Shown: positions 45,129 through 53,258 of the stretch, piece after piece
Layout of the letters: the number at the start of each line of letters is the position of its first letter
Position numbering within the stretch: position 1 is the stretch's first letter
DNA from: Geobacter sp.
GTDB taxonomy: Bacteria; Desulfobacterota; Desulfuromonadia; Geobacterales; Geobacteraceae
Direction: 5' to 3'
DNA length: 64,000 nt
Assembly: GCA_003490025.1 (NCBI GenBank)
Contig: DNJC01000145.1
Location: forward strand, 1-64,000
Made by a program: the position numbers and the translations under genes
The notes under the pieces: model-generated
What the model was told of the DNA's origin: nothing
Seen by the model: only the letters and a program-made list of their open reading frames with translations
Databases searched by the model: none

Positions 45129-45635
45129 ATGTCCGATCCGACCGTCCTGATTCTCATGGGAAGTGATTCCGACCTGTCCATCATGGAAGAAACGGCCAGG
45201 GTTCTCACCGAGTTCGGCGTGCCGTTCGAGATGCACATCTCCTCGGCGCACCGCTCCCCCGCGAAAACCGCCAAGCTCGCCGGCGAGGCCGCCAGCCGCG
45301 GCATCCAGCTCATCATCGCCGCAGCCGGCATGGCCGCTCACCTGGCGGGCGTCATCGCCGCCGAGACCACCCTCCCGGTGATCGCGGTCCCGATGCCGGG
45401 GGGCGCACTCAACGGCGTCGACGCCCTCTACGCCATGGTTCAGATGCCCGGCGGCATCCCTGTCGCCACCATGGCCATCGGCAAGGCCGGCGCCAAGAAC
45501 GCCGGGCTCTTCGCCGTACAGGTGCTCTCCCTCGCCAACCCCGACCTGCAGGCCAGGTTCGCCGCCTACAAGGTGCAGATGGCCGCAGAGGTGGAACAAA
45601 AGGACCAGGCGCTGCAGGCCGCAAGGCGGGGCTGA
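45129..45635 (+). CDS. purE: N5-carboxyaminoimidazole ribonucleotide mutase PurE (class I)
   Basis: The 168-residue enzyme moves the carboxyl group from N5-CAIR to C4. The signatures are LILMGSDSDLSIME, EMHISSAHRSP, AAGMAAHLAGV and PVIAVPMPGGALNG. The length is normal for class I. No purK is adjacent in the window. The gene is followed by the ppcA promoter. Confidence 0.96.
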   Translation: MSDPTVLILMGSDSDLSIMEETARVLTEFGVPFEMHISSAHRSPAKTAKLAGEAASRGIQLIIAAAGMAAHLAGVIAAETTLPVIAVPMPGGALNGVDALYAMVQMPGGIPVATMAIGKAGAKNAGLFAVQVLSLANPDLQARFAAYKVQMAAEVEQKDQALQAARRG

Positions 45636-45658
45636 GGCGTATTCCCCAGTGATTTTGC

Positions 45659-45687
45659 TTGACATCGTCGCCCGGGTTGTATACCTT
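45659..45687 (+). promoter_or_regulatory. Candidate sigma-70 promoter of ppcA
   Basis: TTGACA (45659-45664), a 17-base spacer and TACCTT (45682-45687) form a plausible sigma-70 promoter. Transcription would begin about 30 bases before the ppcA ribosome site GGAGG. Confidence 0.6.
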
Positions 45688-45726
45688 CCGCTGTAAAATT
45701 TTGCTTTAATAACTGGAGGAAAACTA

Positions 45727-45996
45727 ATGAAAAAGATGATTGCTGCAGTAGCTCTGACGCTCGCTTTCGCTGTTTCCGCAATGGCTGCCGACTCCGTCGT
45801 GTACCCGGCTAAAAACGGCAACGTTACCTTCAACCACAAAGGGCACTCTGCAAAGCTTGAGTGCAAGACCTGCCACGGCGAAGGCGCTCCGGCCAAGATC
45901 GCACTCGGCAAGGACAAGGCTCACGCTCTCTGCAAAGGGTGCCATGCCGACAAGAAAGCCGGCCCGACCAAGTGCGGCGAGTGCCACAAGAAGTAG
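45727..45996 (+). CDS. ppcA: Periplasmic triheme cytochrome c7, PpcA family
   Basis: The 89-residue precursor has a signal peptide cleaved at AMA-ADS, leaving about 69 residues with three CX2CH motifs (CKTCH, CKGCH, CGECH) and the PpcA-type end GPTKCGECHKK. PpcA-family proteins are abundant periplasmic electron carriers between inner-membrane quinol oxidoreductases and outer-membrane conduits in Geobacter. The ATG follows TGGAGG. It has its own promoter and terminator, and is followed by maturation genes. As I recall, the neighbourhood (pur genes, then ppcA, then resB) is like that of ppcA in G. sulfurreducens. It could be another member of the ppcA-E set. Confidence 0.9.
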   Translation: MKKMIAAVALTLAFAVSAMAADSVVYPAKNGNVTFNHKGHSAKLECKTCHGEGAPAKIALGKDKAHALCKGCHADKKAGPTKCGECHKK

Positions 45997-46032
45997 GTAT
46001 CCGACCCTCATGTCAGGAGGGTGATGCGGGTG

Positions 46033-46068
46033 AAAGGGGTGACAGGGGATCTTGTTACCCCTTTTTTT
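46033..46068 (+). terminator. Intrinsic terminator after ppcA
   Basis: AAAGGGGTGACA pairs with TGTTACCCCTTT (one G-U or mismatch) around GGGGATCT and is followed by a run of T's. It separates highly expressed ppcA from resB. Confidence 0.85.
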
Positions 46069-46096
46069 CGGGCCGATGTTATGTTAGTAAATTTTA

Positions 46097-46126
46097 TTTT
46101 GCGCAAAATGACAATTTGTCTATAAT
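46097..46126 (+). promoter_or_regulatory. Candidate promoter of the resB-ccsB operon with palindrome
   Basis: TATAAT (46121-46126) is a perfect -10, with TTGCGC (46099-46104) sixteen bases upstream. The -35 lies in the 12-base palindrome TTTTGCGCAAAA (46097-46108), a possible operator. Confidence 0.6.
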
Positions 46127-46177
46127 GGCAAGCTTGATTGCGAACCAAGCTGCACATCACCTTTTCGGGAGACGGCC

Positions 46178-47536
46178 TTGACAACGAATAAACGAGGATT
46201 TGCACAACAGCTGTGGGATTTTTTCTGCTCTTTGAGACTGACAATTTTCCTGCTCATAGGACTCGCCCTCACATCCATCATCGGTACAGTAATTCAGCAG
46301 GGTCCGCAGCGTGAATACCTTGCGACACTCAGCGAAACAAAGATCCGACTCTACAGTGCCCTTGGCTTCTTCGACATGTACCACTCCTGGTGGTTCATCC
46401 TCCTTTTATACCTGCTGACGCTGAACCTGATCTGCTGCTCCATCAAAAGGCTGCCGCGCGTATGGAAGATCGTCTCCGAGCCGGTGCTCGTGATGGACGA
46501 CACCTTCGAGAGGTCCCTCTCCAGCGTGAGAGACCTGAAGCTGCGCGGCTCCAAGGGGGAACTGAAGGAGAAGATGGTCTCCTTCCTGAAAGCCGAGTTC
46601 GCCGAGCCGGTGATCACCGAGCGCGAGGGTGAATACCACCTCTTCGCCCAGAAGAACCCCTGGTGCAGGCTCGGCGTCTACGTGGTGCACCTCTCCATCA
46701 TCATCATCTTCATCGGGGCGTTGATCGGCTCTTTCTTCGGTTACAAGGCCTACGTCAACATCCCAGAGGGGGGCGGCGTCTCCCAGGTGCAGGGCAGGGG
46801 CGGCAAGACCATCGACCTCGGCTACGAGGTGCGCTGCGAGAAGTTCTCCGTCGCCTTCTACGACACCGGCGCGCCGAAGGAGTTCAAGAGCATCCTGAGC
46901 ATCGTCGAGAACGGCAAGCCGGTCGCAGGGCTCCAGAAAGTCCCGGTCATCGTCAACGAGCCGCTCACCTACAAGGGGATCACCTTCTACCAGTCGAGCT
47001 ATGGCCAGTCCGACGAGGGGGTCAAGTACCACCTGACCGTGCGTGACCGCAAGGGGGGCGCGCCTGTCAAGCTGGACGCCCGCCAGGGCGAGAGGGTCGC
47101 GCTTCCGGGCGGGGCCTTCCTCTCCGTGATGGAGGCGACCCAGAACGTCACCCCGTTCATGAAGGGGTTCGACGGCCCCGGCGCACAGGTTGAGTTCACC
47201 CCGGCCGGCGGCAATCCGCAGCCGTTCGTGATCCTCTCCGAGAAATACGAGTCGTTCAACGCGCAGCACGGCGGCGACCTGGTCATCACCTTCGACGGCA
47301 TGGACCAGAAGTTCTTCACCGGCCTGCAGGTGGCGAAGGACCCGGGCGTCTTGGTCGTCTGGCTCGGCTGCTTCCTGATGGTCATCGGCACCTGCATGGC
47401 GTTCTTCATGTCCCACAAGAGGGTGTGGGCGCGCGTCTCCGACAAGGGGGTCACCATGGGAGGCTCCGCCAGCAAGAACCCGACCGGTTTCGAGATCGTA
47501 TTCGACGAGCTGGTGGAGAAGATCAACAAGGCATAA
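46178..47536 (+). CDS. resB: ResB cytochrome c maturation protein
   Basis: The start is TTG 46178 (CGGGAGA upstream). The 452-residue product has the standard ResB layout: membrane segments near residues 20-40, 70-88, 165-187 and 390-412, and a periplasmic loop with NEPLTYKGITFYQSSYG. In System II it reduces and presents apocytochrome to CcsA. It is operonic with ccsB (57-base gap) and the 11-heme cytochrome. It is closer to typical ResB than the two other copies in the window, so it is the likely general maturation pair. Confidence 0.93.
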   Translation: MTTNKRGFAQQLWDFFCSLRLTIFLLIGLALTSIIGTVIQQGPQREYLATLSETKIRLYSALGFFDMYHSWWFILLLYLLTLNLICCSIKRLPRVWKIVSEPVLVMDDTFERSLSSVRDLKLRGSKGELKEKMVSFLKAEFAEPVITEREGEYHLFAQKNPWCRLGVYVVHLSIIIIFIGALIGSFFGYKAYVNIPEGGGVSQVQGRGGKTIDLGYEVRCEKFSVAFYDTGAPKEFKSILSIVENGKPVAGLQKVPVIVNEPLTYKGITFYQSSYGQSDEGVKYHLTVRDRKGGAPVKLDARQGERVALPGGAFLSVMEATQNVTPFMKGFDGPGAQVEFTPAGGNPQPFVILSEKYESFNAQHGGDLVITFDGMDQKFFTGLQVAKDPGVLVVWLGCFLMVIGTCMAFFMSHKRVWARVSDKGVTMGGSASKNPTGFEIVFDELVEKINKA

Positions 47537-47593
47537 ATAAAAGGGGTCACCCCTTATCGCCGCTTTAACTGAATCGACCGGAGGGTAATATCG

Positions 47594-48442
47594 ATGTCCA
47601 GTTCCATGCTGTTCAACGTGACCATGATCGCATACATGGTTTCCACCTGCATATTCTTCGCATTCCTTGCCTCCCGCAGCAAGGGGGTGGGGCTCGCCGG
47701 TACCTACGCGGCCCTCTTCGGGTTCGTGGTTCAAACCGCGGCCATCGGCCTGCGCTGGAAGGAATCCTATGACCAGGGGCACGGCCACGCGCCTCTTTCC
47801 AACCTGTTCGAGTCGGTGGTCTTCTTCTCCTGGACCATCATCCTGATCTTCCTGTTCATCGACTTCAAGTACAGGTACCGCGCCATCGGCTTCTTCGTCG
47901 TCCCCTTCGCGCTCTTCGGGATGGCCTGGGCCCAGTTGAGCCTCGACAGCAACATCGAGCCGCTGGTTCCGGCGCTGCAGAGCAACTGGCTCGTGTACCA
48001 CGTCATCACCTGCTTCCTCGGCTACGCGGCCTTCGCCGTCGCCTGCGGCATCTCGATCATGTACCTGATCCGGGAGCAGATCGAGCAGGAAGGGGGGAAC
48101 GCGCAGGCCGGGGGGCTCCTCTCCATGTTCCCGTCCATCAAGGTGCTGGACGACCTGAACTACAAGGCGATCATGATCGGCTTCCCGCTCCTGACGCTGG
48201 GGATCGTGACCGGCGCGGCCTGGGCGAACTACGCCTGGGGCACCTACTGGAGCTGGGACCCGAAGGAGACCTGGTCCCTGATCGTCTGGTTCGTGTACGC
48301 CGCCTTCCTGCACGCCCGCATCACGCGCGGCTGGGTCGGGCGCAGGGCGGCGATCCTCTCCGTGATCGGCTTCGCCGCAACCATCTTCTGCTACCTGGGA
48401 GTCAACCTGCTCCTCTCCGGACTGCACAGCTACGGTAAGTAA
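47594..48442 (+). CDS. ccsB: c-type cytochrome biogenesis protein CcsB (CcsA/ResC family)
   Basis: The 282-residue polytopic membrane protein has the WWD heme-handling motif WGTYWSWDPKETWSLIVW (about residues 213-230) and histidines in GHGHAPLSNLFES, VYHVITC and AFLHAR. With ResB it exports and ligates heme. The ATG at 47594 follows GGAGGG. The stop codon overlaps the start of the next cytochrome gene by one base. Confidence 0.94.
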   Translation: MSSSMLFNVTMIAYMVSTCIFFAFLASRSKGVGLAGTYAALFGFVVQTAAIGLRWKESYDQGHGHAPLSNLFESVVFFSWTIILIFLFIDFKYRYRAIGFFVVPFALFGMAWAQLSLDSNIEPLVPALQSNWLVYHVITCFLGYAAFAVACGISIMYLIREQIEQEGGNAQAGGLLSMFPSIKVLDDLNYKAIMIGFPLLTLGIVTGAAWANYAWGTYWSWDPKETWSLIVWFVYAAFLHARITRGWVGRRAAILSVIGFAATIFCYLGVNLLLSGLHSYGK

Positions 48443-49443
48443 TGAGAAAACCGCTTGTGGCATATCTGGCAACGGCTGTGACCGTCCTGTTCCTCGTTGG
48501 GTCCATCCTGTTGCCGGATGCCGCGGTGGCGGAACCGTTCAAGTGCAGCGCCTGCCACAAGGACCTGATCCGGGGGGCGGTCGGCCACAAGCCGGTCGCC
48601 GCCGGGCAGTGCCTGAGATGCCACCAGCAGTTCTCCGACAACCACCCGCTGGGCAAGGACAGCATGGGGTTCATCGTCCAGAAGGAAAAGCTCTGCGCCG
48701 TCTGTCACGGGCAGCTGCTCCAGAAGAAGGTGCTCCACAAGCCGGTCGGCCAGGGGAAGTGCACCGACTGCCACATGGCGCACAGCTCGGATCACAAGTC
48801 GCTCCTGAAGGACCGGCCGCCGGCGCTCTGCTACCGCTGCCACCCCAAGGAGCACTTTTCCGGCGCCTTCGGGCACCTGCCGGTGACCAACGGCGAGTGT
48901 CTTTCCTGCCACGACGCGCACCAGTCCGACAGCAAGTCCCTCTTGAAGAAGCCGGGCTCCGAGCTCTGCTTCCAGTGCCACGACCCCAACCTCGGCGTCG
49001 GGAAGTCGGTGCACGGACCGATCAAGACCGGCGAGTGCATCCGCTGCCATGAGGCGCACGCCTCGGCGAACCGGAAACTGCTGAAGGGCGCCGCTCCGAC
49101 CGAGCTTTACCGTCCGTTCAGCACCGCCGCCTTCCCGCTTTGCTTCTCCTGCCACGACCCGGAACTCGCGTCGGCCAACACCGAGAGCGCGACCAACTTC
49201 AGAAACGGCGTGCGGAACCTGCACGCGGTCCACGTGAACAAGCCCGGCAAGGGACGCTCCTGCAGGTTGTGCCACAACCCGCACGCCTCGGCCCAGGACC
49301 GGCTGATACATGCCAAGGCCCCGGGTTTTGGCACCTGGGACATCCCGATCCGGTATCAGGCGACGGGGACCGGCGGCAGCTGTTCCGTCGGCTGCCACAA
49401 GACCTTCCGATACGACAGGGTTAAAGCCGTTGAGCAGCAGTAG
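48442..49443 (+). CDS. Exported 11-heme cytochrome, doubled-CXXCH type
   Basis: The 333-residue product starts inside the ccsB stop (TAATG), implying translational coupling. A signal peptide or anchor ends near AVA-EPF. There are ten CX2CH motifs and one terminal CX3CH (CSVGCH). They are arranged as paired repeats of about 40 residues, with the pattern H-x-P-V-x-x-G-x-C-x-x-CH-x-x-H followed by LCxxCH; this is the doubled-CXXCH arrangement of c3/NrfB-like electron carriers. Likely periplasmic. The link to resB-ccsB fits a cytochrome produced together with its ligation machinery. The function beyond electron transfer is unknown. Confidence 0.88.
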   Translation: MRKPLVAYLATAVTVLFLVGSILLPDAAVAEPFKCSACHKDLIRGAVGHKPVAAGQCLRCHQQFSDNHPLGKDSMGFIVQKEKLCAVCHGQLLQKKVLHKPVGQGKCTDCHMAHSSDHKSLLKDRPPALCYRCHPKEHFSGAFGHLPVTNGECLSCHDAHQSDSKSLLKKPGSELCFQCHDPNLGVGKSVHGPIKTGECIRCHEAHASANRKLLKGAAPTELYRPFSTAAFPLCFSCHDPELASANTESATNFRNGVRNLHAVHVNKPGKGRSCRLCHNPHASAQDRLIHAKAPGFGTWDIPIRYQATGTGGSCSVGCHKTFRYDRVKAVEQQ

Positions 49444-49503
49444 CCCCCCCCTGACGCTCCTCCTTGCAGGCCATGTCGCCTCCTCGTCCGGTGCGCTCGC
49501 CCG

Positions 49504-50466
49504 ATGACGTTGCCTAAGTTCTCCATCATAGTCCCGGTGAAGCCCGGGGGAGAGGTGCGCGCCCTTTCCGGCATCGCCCGCGCGACCTATCCCGCCGAAC
49601 TCTTCGAGGTGCTGGTCGCCTACGGCCGTCAGCCGAGCGTGCAGAGGAACCTGGCCGCGCGCGAGGCGCAGGGGGACATGCTCTTCTTCCTCGACGACGA
49701 TTCCAGCGCTTCCCCCGCTTTTCTCGAGACGGCGGCGGCGCACTACCGGGACGCGCGGGTGGCCGCCGTGGGGGGGCCGTCGCTGACCCCGGGGACCGAT
49801 TCCCCGCTGCAGCGGGCGATAGGTCTCGCCTTCGCCTCCGCCGTCGGCGGGGGAGGGGTGCGCAACCGGTACCGCAAGAGCGGTTGCGCCCGGCATACCA
49901 GCGACAGCGAGCTGATTCTGTGCAACCTCAGCTTCCGGCGCCAGGTGTTTCTGGACCACGAGGGACTGGACGAGCGGCTGTATCCCAACGAGGAAAACGA
50001 GCTGATGGACCGGCTGCAGCGGGAGGGGCATATCCTGGTTCACGACCCGGAACTCGCCGTCCACCGCAGCCAGCGCAGGACCTACCGCGCCTTTGTGAAG
50101 CAGATAAGCGGTTACGGCCGCGGCCGGGGCGAGCAGACGCTGATTGCGGGGATGGTGAAGCCGGCAACGCTGCTGCCGTCTCTGTTCCTGATTTACACGC
50201 TCCTTTTCCCTTTTCTCGGGGGTGTGATTTTCGCCCTGCCGATGCTCTGCTATCTCCTCATCGTGATCGGCGCGTCGCTCGCCGGCACTGTCGAGGGTAA
50301 AGATCCGAGGCTCTTCCCGAGGCTGTTGGTGGTGTTTCCTACCCTGCACCTGGTCTACGGCCTCGGCGTGCTCTGGGGGCTTGTCAGGCCGCGCTACCGC
50401 GGCGATGCGCCGATTGACGCGCAGGTCGAGGTAAGGCGGGTCAAGGGGTTCGGAGAGAAGCTTTAA
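49504..50466 (+). CDS. Family 2 glycosyltransferase with C-terminal membrane segments
   Basis: The 320-residue protein begins FSIIVPVKPGG, has a DXD-type FFLDDDSSASP (about residue 60) and the acceptor-side NEENELMDRLQREG, so it is a GT-A inverting glycosyltransferase. Three hydrophobic stretches between residues 215 and 290 anchor it to the inner membrane. It is the first gene of the polysaccharide cluster, 60 bases after the cytochrome gene. Donor and acceptor sugars cannot be told. Confidence 0.85.
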   Translation: MTLPKFSIIVPVKPGGEVRALSGIARATYPAELFEVLVAYGRQPSVQRNLAAREAQGDMLFFLDDDSSASPAFLETAAAHYRDARVAAVGGPSLTPGTDSPLQRAIGLAFASAVGGGGVRNRYRKSGCARHTSDSELILCNLSFRRQVFLDHEGLDERLYPNEENELMDRLQREGHILVHDPELAVHRSQRRTYRAFVKQISGYGRGRGEQTLIAGMVKPATLLPSLFLIYTLLFPFLGGVIFALPMLCYLLIVIGASLAGTVEGKDPRLFPRLLVVFPTLHLVYGLGVLWGLVRPRYRGDAPIDAQVEVRRVKGFGEKL

Positions 50467-50479
50467 ACCATTTGTTGTG

Positions 50480-51445
50480 ATGACACTGAGGGAGAAACCT
50501 TTGGATCTGAGCGTAGTTGTTCCCATATTCAACGAAGAAGACAACATCCCGATTCTGCATGACCGGATCTCCGAGGCGCTAGGGGACACGCCCCTCGATT
50601 ACGAGCTGATCCTCGTGGACGACGGCTCCTCCGACAATTCGTATGCTGCGCTGAAAATGGCCGCTTCGAAAGACGAGCGGGTGAAGGTGGTCCGGCTGCG
50701 CCGCAACTTCGGCCAGACAGCGGCCATGGCCGCCGGGTTCGACCTTGCCGCCGGAAGGGTCGTGGTGCCGATGGACGGCGACATGCAGAACGACCCCCTG
50801 GACATACCGCTTTTGCTCGCCAAGATCGACGAGGGGTACGACGTGGTTTCCGGCTGGCGCAAGGACAGGAAGGACACCTTCGTGAACCGGCGGCTCCCCT
50901 CCATCATGGCCAACTCCTTCATCTCCTGGATGACCGGCGTGCACCTGCACGATTACGGCTGCACCCTGAAGGCCTACCGGCGCGACGTGCTGGACGACGT
51001 GAACCTGTACGGCGAGATGCACCGCTTCGTTCCCGCGCTGGCGCACCAGGTCGGCGCCCGCGTCACCGAGATGCCGGTCAGGCACCACGAGAGGCTGCAC
51101 GGCAAGAGCAAGTACGGCATCTCCCGCACCATGAAGGTCATCCTCGACCTGATGACGGTGAAGTTCCTCCTCTCCTACTCGACCAAGCCGATCCAGCTCT
51201 TCGGCCGCTGGGGGATCTACACCCTCTGCGCCGGTCTGTTGAGCGGCGCCGTGACCGTCTACATGAAGTTATTCGAGCACACCAGCATGAACCGCAACCC
51301 GCTCCTCATCCTCACCGCCTTCCTCCTCTTCATGGGGGTGCAGTTCATCGTCCTGGGGCTTCTGGCGGAACTCTCCGCCCGGACCTATTACGAGGCGCAG
51401 GGGAAGCCGATCTACAACATCAAGGAAAAGATCAACTTTGGCTGA
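50480..51445 (+). CDS. Family 2 glycosyltransferase, dolichyl/undecaprenyl-phosphate sugar transferase type
   Basis: The ATG at 50480 has no good ribosome site; TTG 50501, preceded by GAGGGAG, may be the true start and would remove seven residues. The 321-residue protein shows LSVVVPIFNEEDNI, LILVDDGSSDNSY, VVRLRRNFGQTAAMAAGFD, VPMDGDMQNDP and a QXXRW-like R-x-x-L region. Two membrane segments near residues 235-255 and 270-295 follow, as in ArnC/DPM1-type enzymes that load sugar on polyprenyl phosphate. It overlaps the next gene by eight bases. Confidence 0.88.
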   Translation: MTLREKPLDLSVVVPIFNEEDNIPILHDRISEALGDTPLDYELILVDDGSSDNSYAALKMAASKDERVKVVRLRRNFGQTAAMAAGFDLAAGRVVVPMDGDMQNDPLDIPLLLAKIDEGYDVVSGWRKDRKDTFVNRRLPSIMANSFISWMTGVHLHDYGCTLKAYRRDVLDDVNLYGEMHRFVPALAHQVGARVTEMPVRHHERLHGKSKYGISRTMKVILDLMTVKFLLSYSTKPIQLFGRWGIYTLCAGLLSGAVTVYMKLFEHTSMNRNPLLILTAFLLFMGVQFIVLGLLAELSARTYYEAQGKPIYNIKEKINFG

Positions 51446-52640
51446 GACACCGCTGCGCGTACTGATGCTGGCCCCGACCCCCTTCTTCGCCGACCGCGGC
51501 TGCCACGTGCGGATACTCGAAGAGGCGAGGGCCGCTCTGCGTTGCGGCGTCGAGCTGCGGCTGGTCACCTACCACATCGGGCGCGACGTCCCCGGCATCC
51601 CGATCGAACGCATCGCCAGCATCCCGTGGTACAGAAAGCTCGAGGCGGGCCCCTCGTGGCACAAGCCCTATCTCGATGTCCTCCTCTTTTTCAAGGCGCT
51701 CAAGGTCGCCCGGCAGTTCAAGCCCCACCTGATACATGCCCACCTGCACGAGGGCGCCTTTTTCGGCGCGTTTTTGAAGATGTTCATCCGCGTGCCGATG
51801 CTCTTCGACTGCCAGGGGAGCCTCACCGCCGAGATCACCGACCACGGCTTCGTGAAACAGGGCTCCCTGCAGCAGCGCTTCTTCGCGGCGCTGGAGGGGT
51901 GGATCAACCGCAGCTCCGACTACATCATCACCAGTTCCGGGCCGACCGTGGACCAGCTGGTGCGGGACGGTGTCCCTAAGGACCGGGTGCGAGTCCTCAT
52001 GGACGGCGTCGATACCGACGTTTTCGCGCCCCAGGCAAAAGAGGCGATACGCGCGCGGCTCGGGCTGCCGAAGGACCGGCGCATCGTGGTCTTTCTCGGT
52101 GTCTTGAACAGCTACCAGGGAGTCGACCTGCTGCTGGAGGCGGCGGCCGACTTGAAGGGGCAGGGGGCGAAGCTTCATTTCCTCGTCATGGGTTTCCCCG
52201 AGGCAGGCTATCGCGAGAAGGCGGAGGATCTGGGCCTTTCCGAGATGATGACCTTCACCGGAAGGGTGCCGTACGACGAGGCCGCCCTGTACCTCAGTGC
52301 CGGGGATATTGCCGTCTCGCCCAAGATTTCGCTCACCGAGGCGAACGGCAAGCTCTTCAACTACATCGCCTGCGGGCTTCCCACAGTCGCGTTCGACACT
52401 CCCGTCAACCGGGAGATCCTTGGAGACGATGCCCTGTACGCCAAGTTCGGCGATGTGATAGAGCTGGTCGGAGCGATAGGGCGACTCGCCGGTGACCGGG
52501 AGCTGAGGGAAGAGCTGGGGACGATGGGAAGAGAGCGGGCTGTCAGGGAGCACTCCTGGGAGGCGAGAGGGGAAGAGCTAACCGGGGTCTACCGTATGGT
52601 ACTGAGAAAAGCGAAAACCATTGGCACGGAGAAGATCTGA
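51438..52640 (+). CDS. Family 4 glycosyltransferase with repeat-derived C-terminus
   Basis: The 400-residue product starts at TTG 51438, overlapping the previous stop. It has a GT-B fold: PTPFFADRGCHVRI near the N-terminus, VVFLGVLNSYQGVDLLLEA opening the C-terminal domain, and the donor-site EANGKLFNYIACGLPTVAFD. The last eight codons (KTIGTEKI) and the stop come from the dispersed 40-bp repeat (copy F), so the original 3' end was probably replaced when that repeat arrived. The fold is complete, so activity may be kept. Confidence 0.88.
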   Translation: MAETPLRVLMLAPTPFFADRGCHVRILEEARAALRCGVELRLVTYHIGRDVPGIPIERIASIPWYRKLEAGPSWHKPYLDVLLFFKALKVARQFKPHLIHAHLHEGAFFGAFLKMFIRVPMLFDCQGSLTAEITDHGFVKQGSLQQRFFAALEGWINRSSDYIITSSGPTVDQLVRDGVPKDRVRVLMDGVDTDVFAPQAKEAIRARLGLPKDRRIVVFLGVLNSYQGVDLLLEAAADLKGQGAKLHFLVMGFPEAGYREKAEDLGLSEMMTFTGRVPYDEAALYLSAGDIAVSPKISLTEANGKLFNYIACGLPTVAFDTPVNREILGDDALYAKFGDVIELVGAIGRLAGDRELREELGTMGRERAVREHSWEARGEELTGVYRMVLRKAKTIGTEKI

Positions 52641-53213
52641 GAAAATCTGAGGACCCCGAACTTTTGGAGCACCGAGAGTTCAGAGAAAATCTTGGGAGAG
52701 GAATTGTTGACCTCGTTCTGAGGTAGTAAAATCTCGGGAGTCTTTTGACCCCGGGAGGTGCTGCCTTGATTTTCGAAACTCTCACTGAAAAGATTATTGC
52801 GTGTGCCATCGAGGTGCATAAAGAGCTGGGTCCGGGGCTGCTGGAAAGCGTTTACGAATCCGCACTGGCGATAGAGCTGTTCCGGCAAGGCCTGCCGTTC
52901 CATCGGCAAAAACAGCTGCCGGTGACATATAAAGGTGAAAGCATCGGTGACTTCCGGATCGATCTCCTGGTGCAAGAGACGGTGGTGGTGGAACTGAAAA
53001 GCGCAGAACACAACGATCCCGTTTTCGAGGCGCAGCTGCTAAGCTACATGAAGTTGGGAGGCTACAACGTGGGCCTGCTTATAAACTTCAATTCAACGCT
53101 CCTTACCAAAGGCATCCGAAGATTGGTCACATAAAGCTTTGTCTCGCCTTCCCCTCGATTAAATTTTTGCCTTTCCCTCAGATTTTCTCAGACTTTCTCC
53201 GTGCCAATGGTTT
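52614..53213. mobile_element. Inverted-repeat element (F and F') carrying a GxxExxY nuclease-like gene
   Basis: The forward copy at 52614-52653 (AAAACCATTGGCACGGAG, then AAGATCTGAGAAAATCTGAG) faces a reverse copy at 53175-53213 (CTCAGATTTTCTCAG, then TTTCTCCGTGCCAATGG), enclosing one gene. The outer left copy overlaps the end of a glycosyltransferase gene. The same termini occur in empty pairs elsewhere in the window. Classification as a mobile element is inferred; target-site duplications were not recognised. Confidence 0.55.
52766..53134 (+). CDS. GxxExxY protein (PD-(D/E)XK nuclease-like)
   Basis: The start is TTG 52766, with GGGAGG about seven bases upstream; the frame is open from 52745. 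The product has 122 residues, the usual size of the family. It contains the name motif GLLESVY in the segment ELGPGLLESVYESAL, and the nuclease-like core DFRIDLLVQETVVVELKS, whose D...E-x-K residues match PD-(D/E)XK enzymes. The end is LLINFNSTLLTKGIRRLV. The family (Pfam PDDEXK_3) has no settled function. It is bounded on both sides by facing copies of the dispersed repeat and is the only gene between them. Confidence 0.88.
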   Translation: MIFETLTEKIIACAIEVHKELGPGLLESVYESALAIELFRQGLPFHRQKQLPVTYKGESIGDFRIDLLVQETVVVELKSAEHNDPVFEAQLLSYMKLGGYNVGLLINFNSTLLTKGIRRLVT

Positions 53214-53258
53214 GGTTTTTTATTGAAATGATTCCCCGTTTCAGCTATTGTTCAGGCC

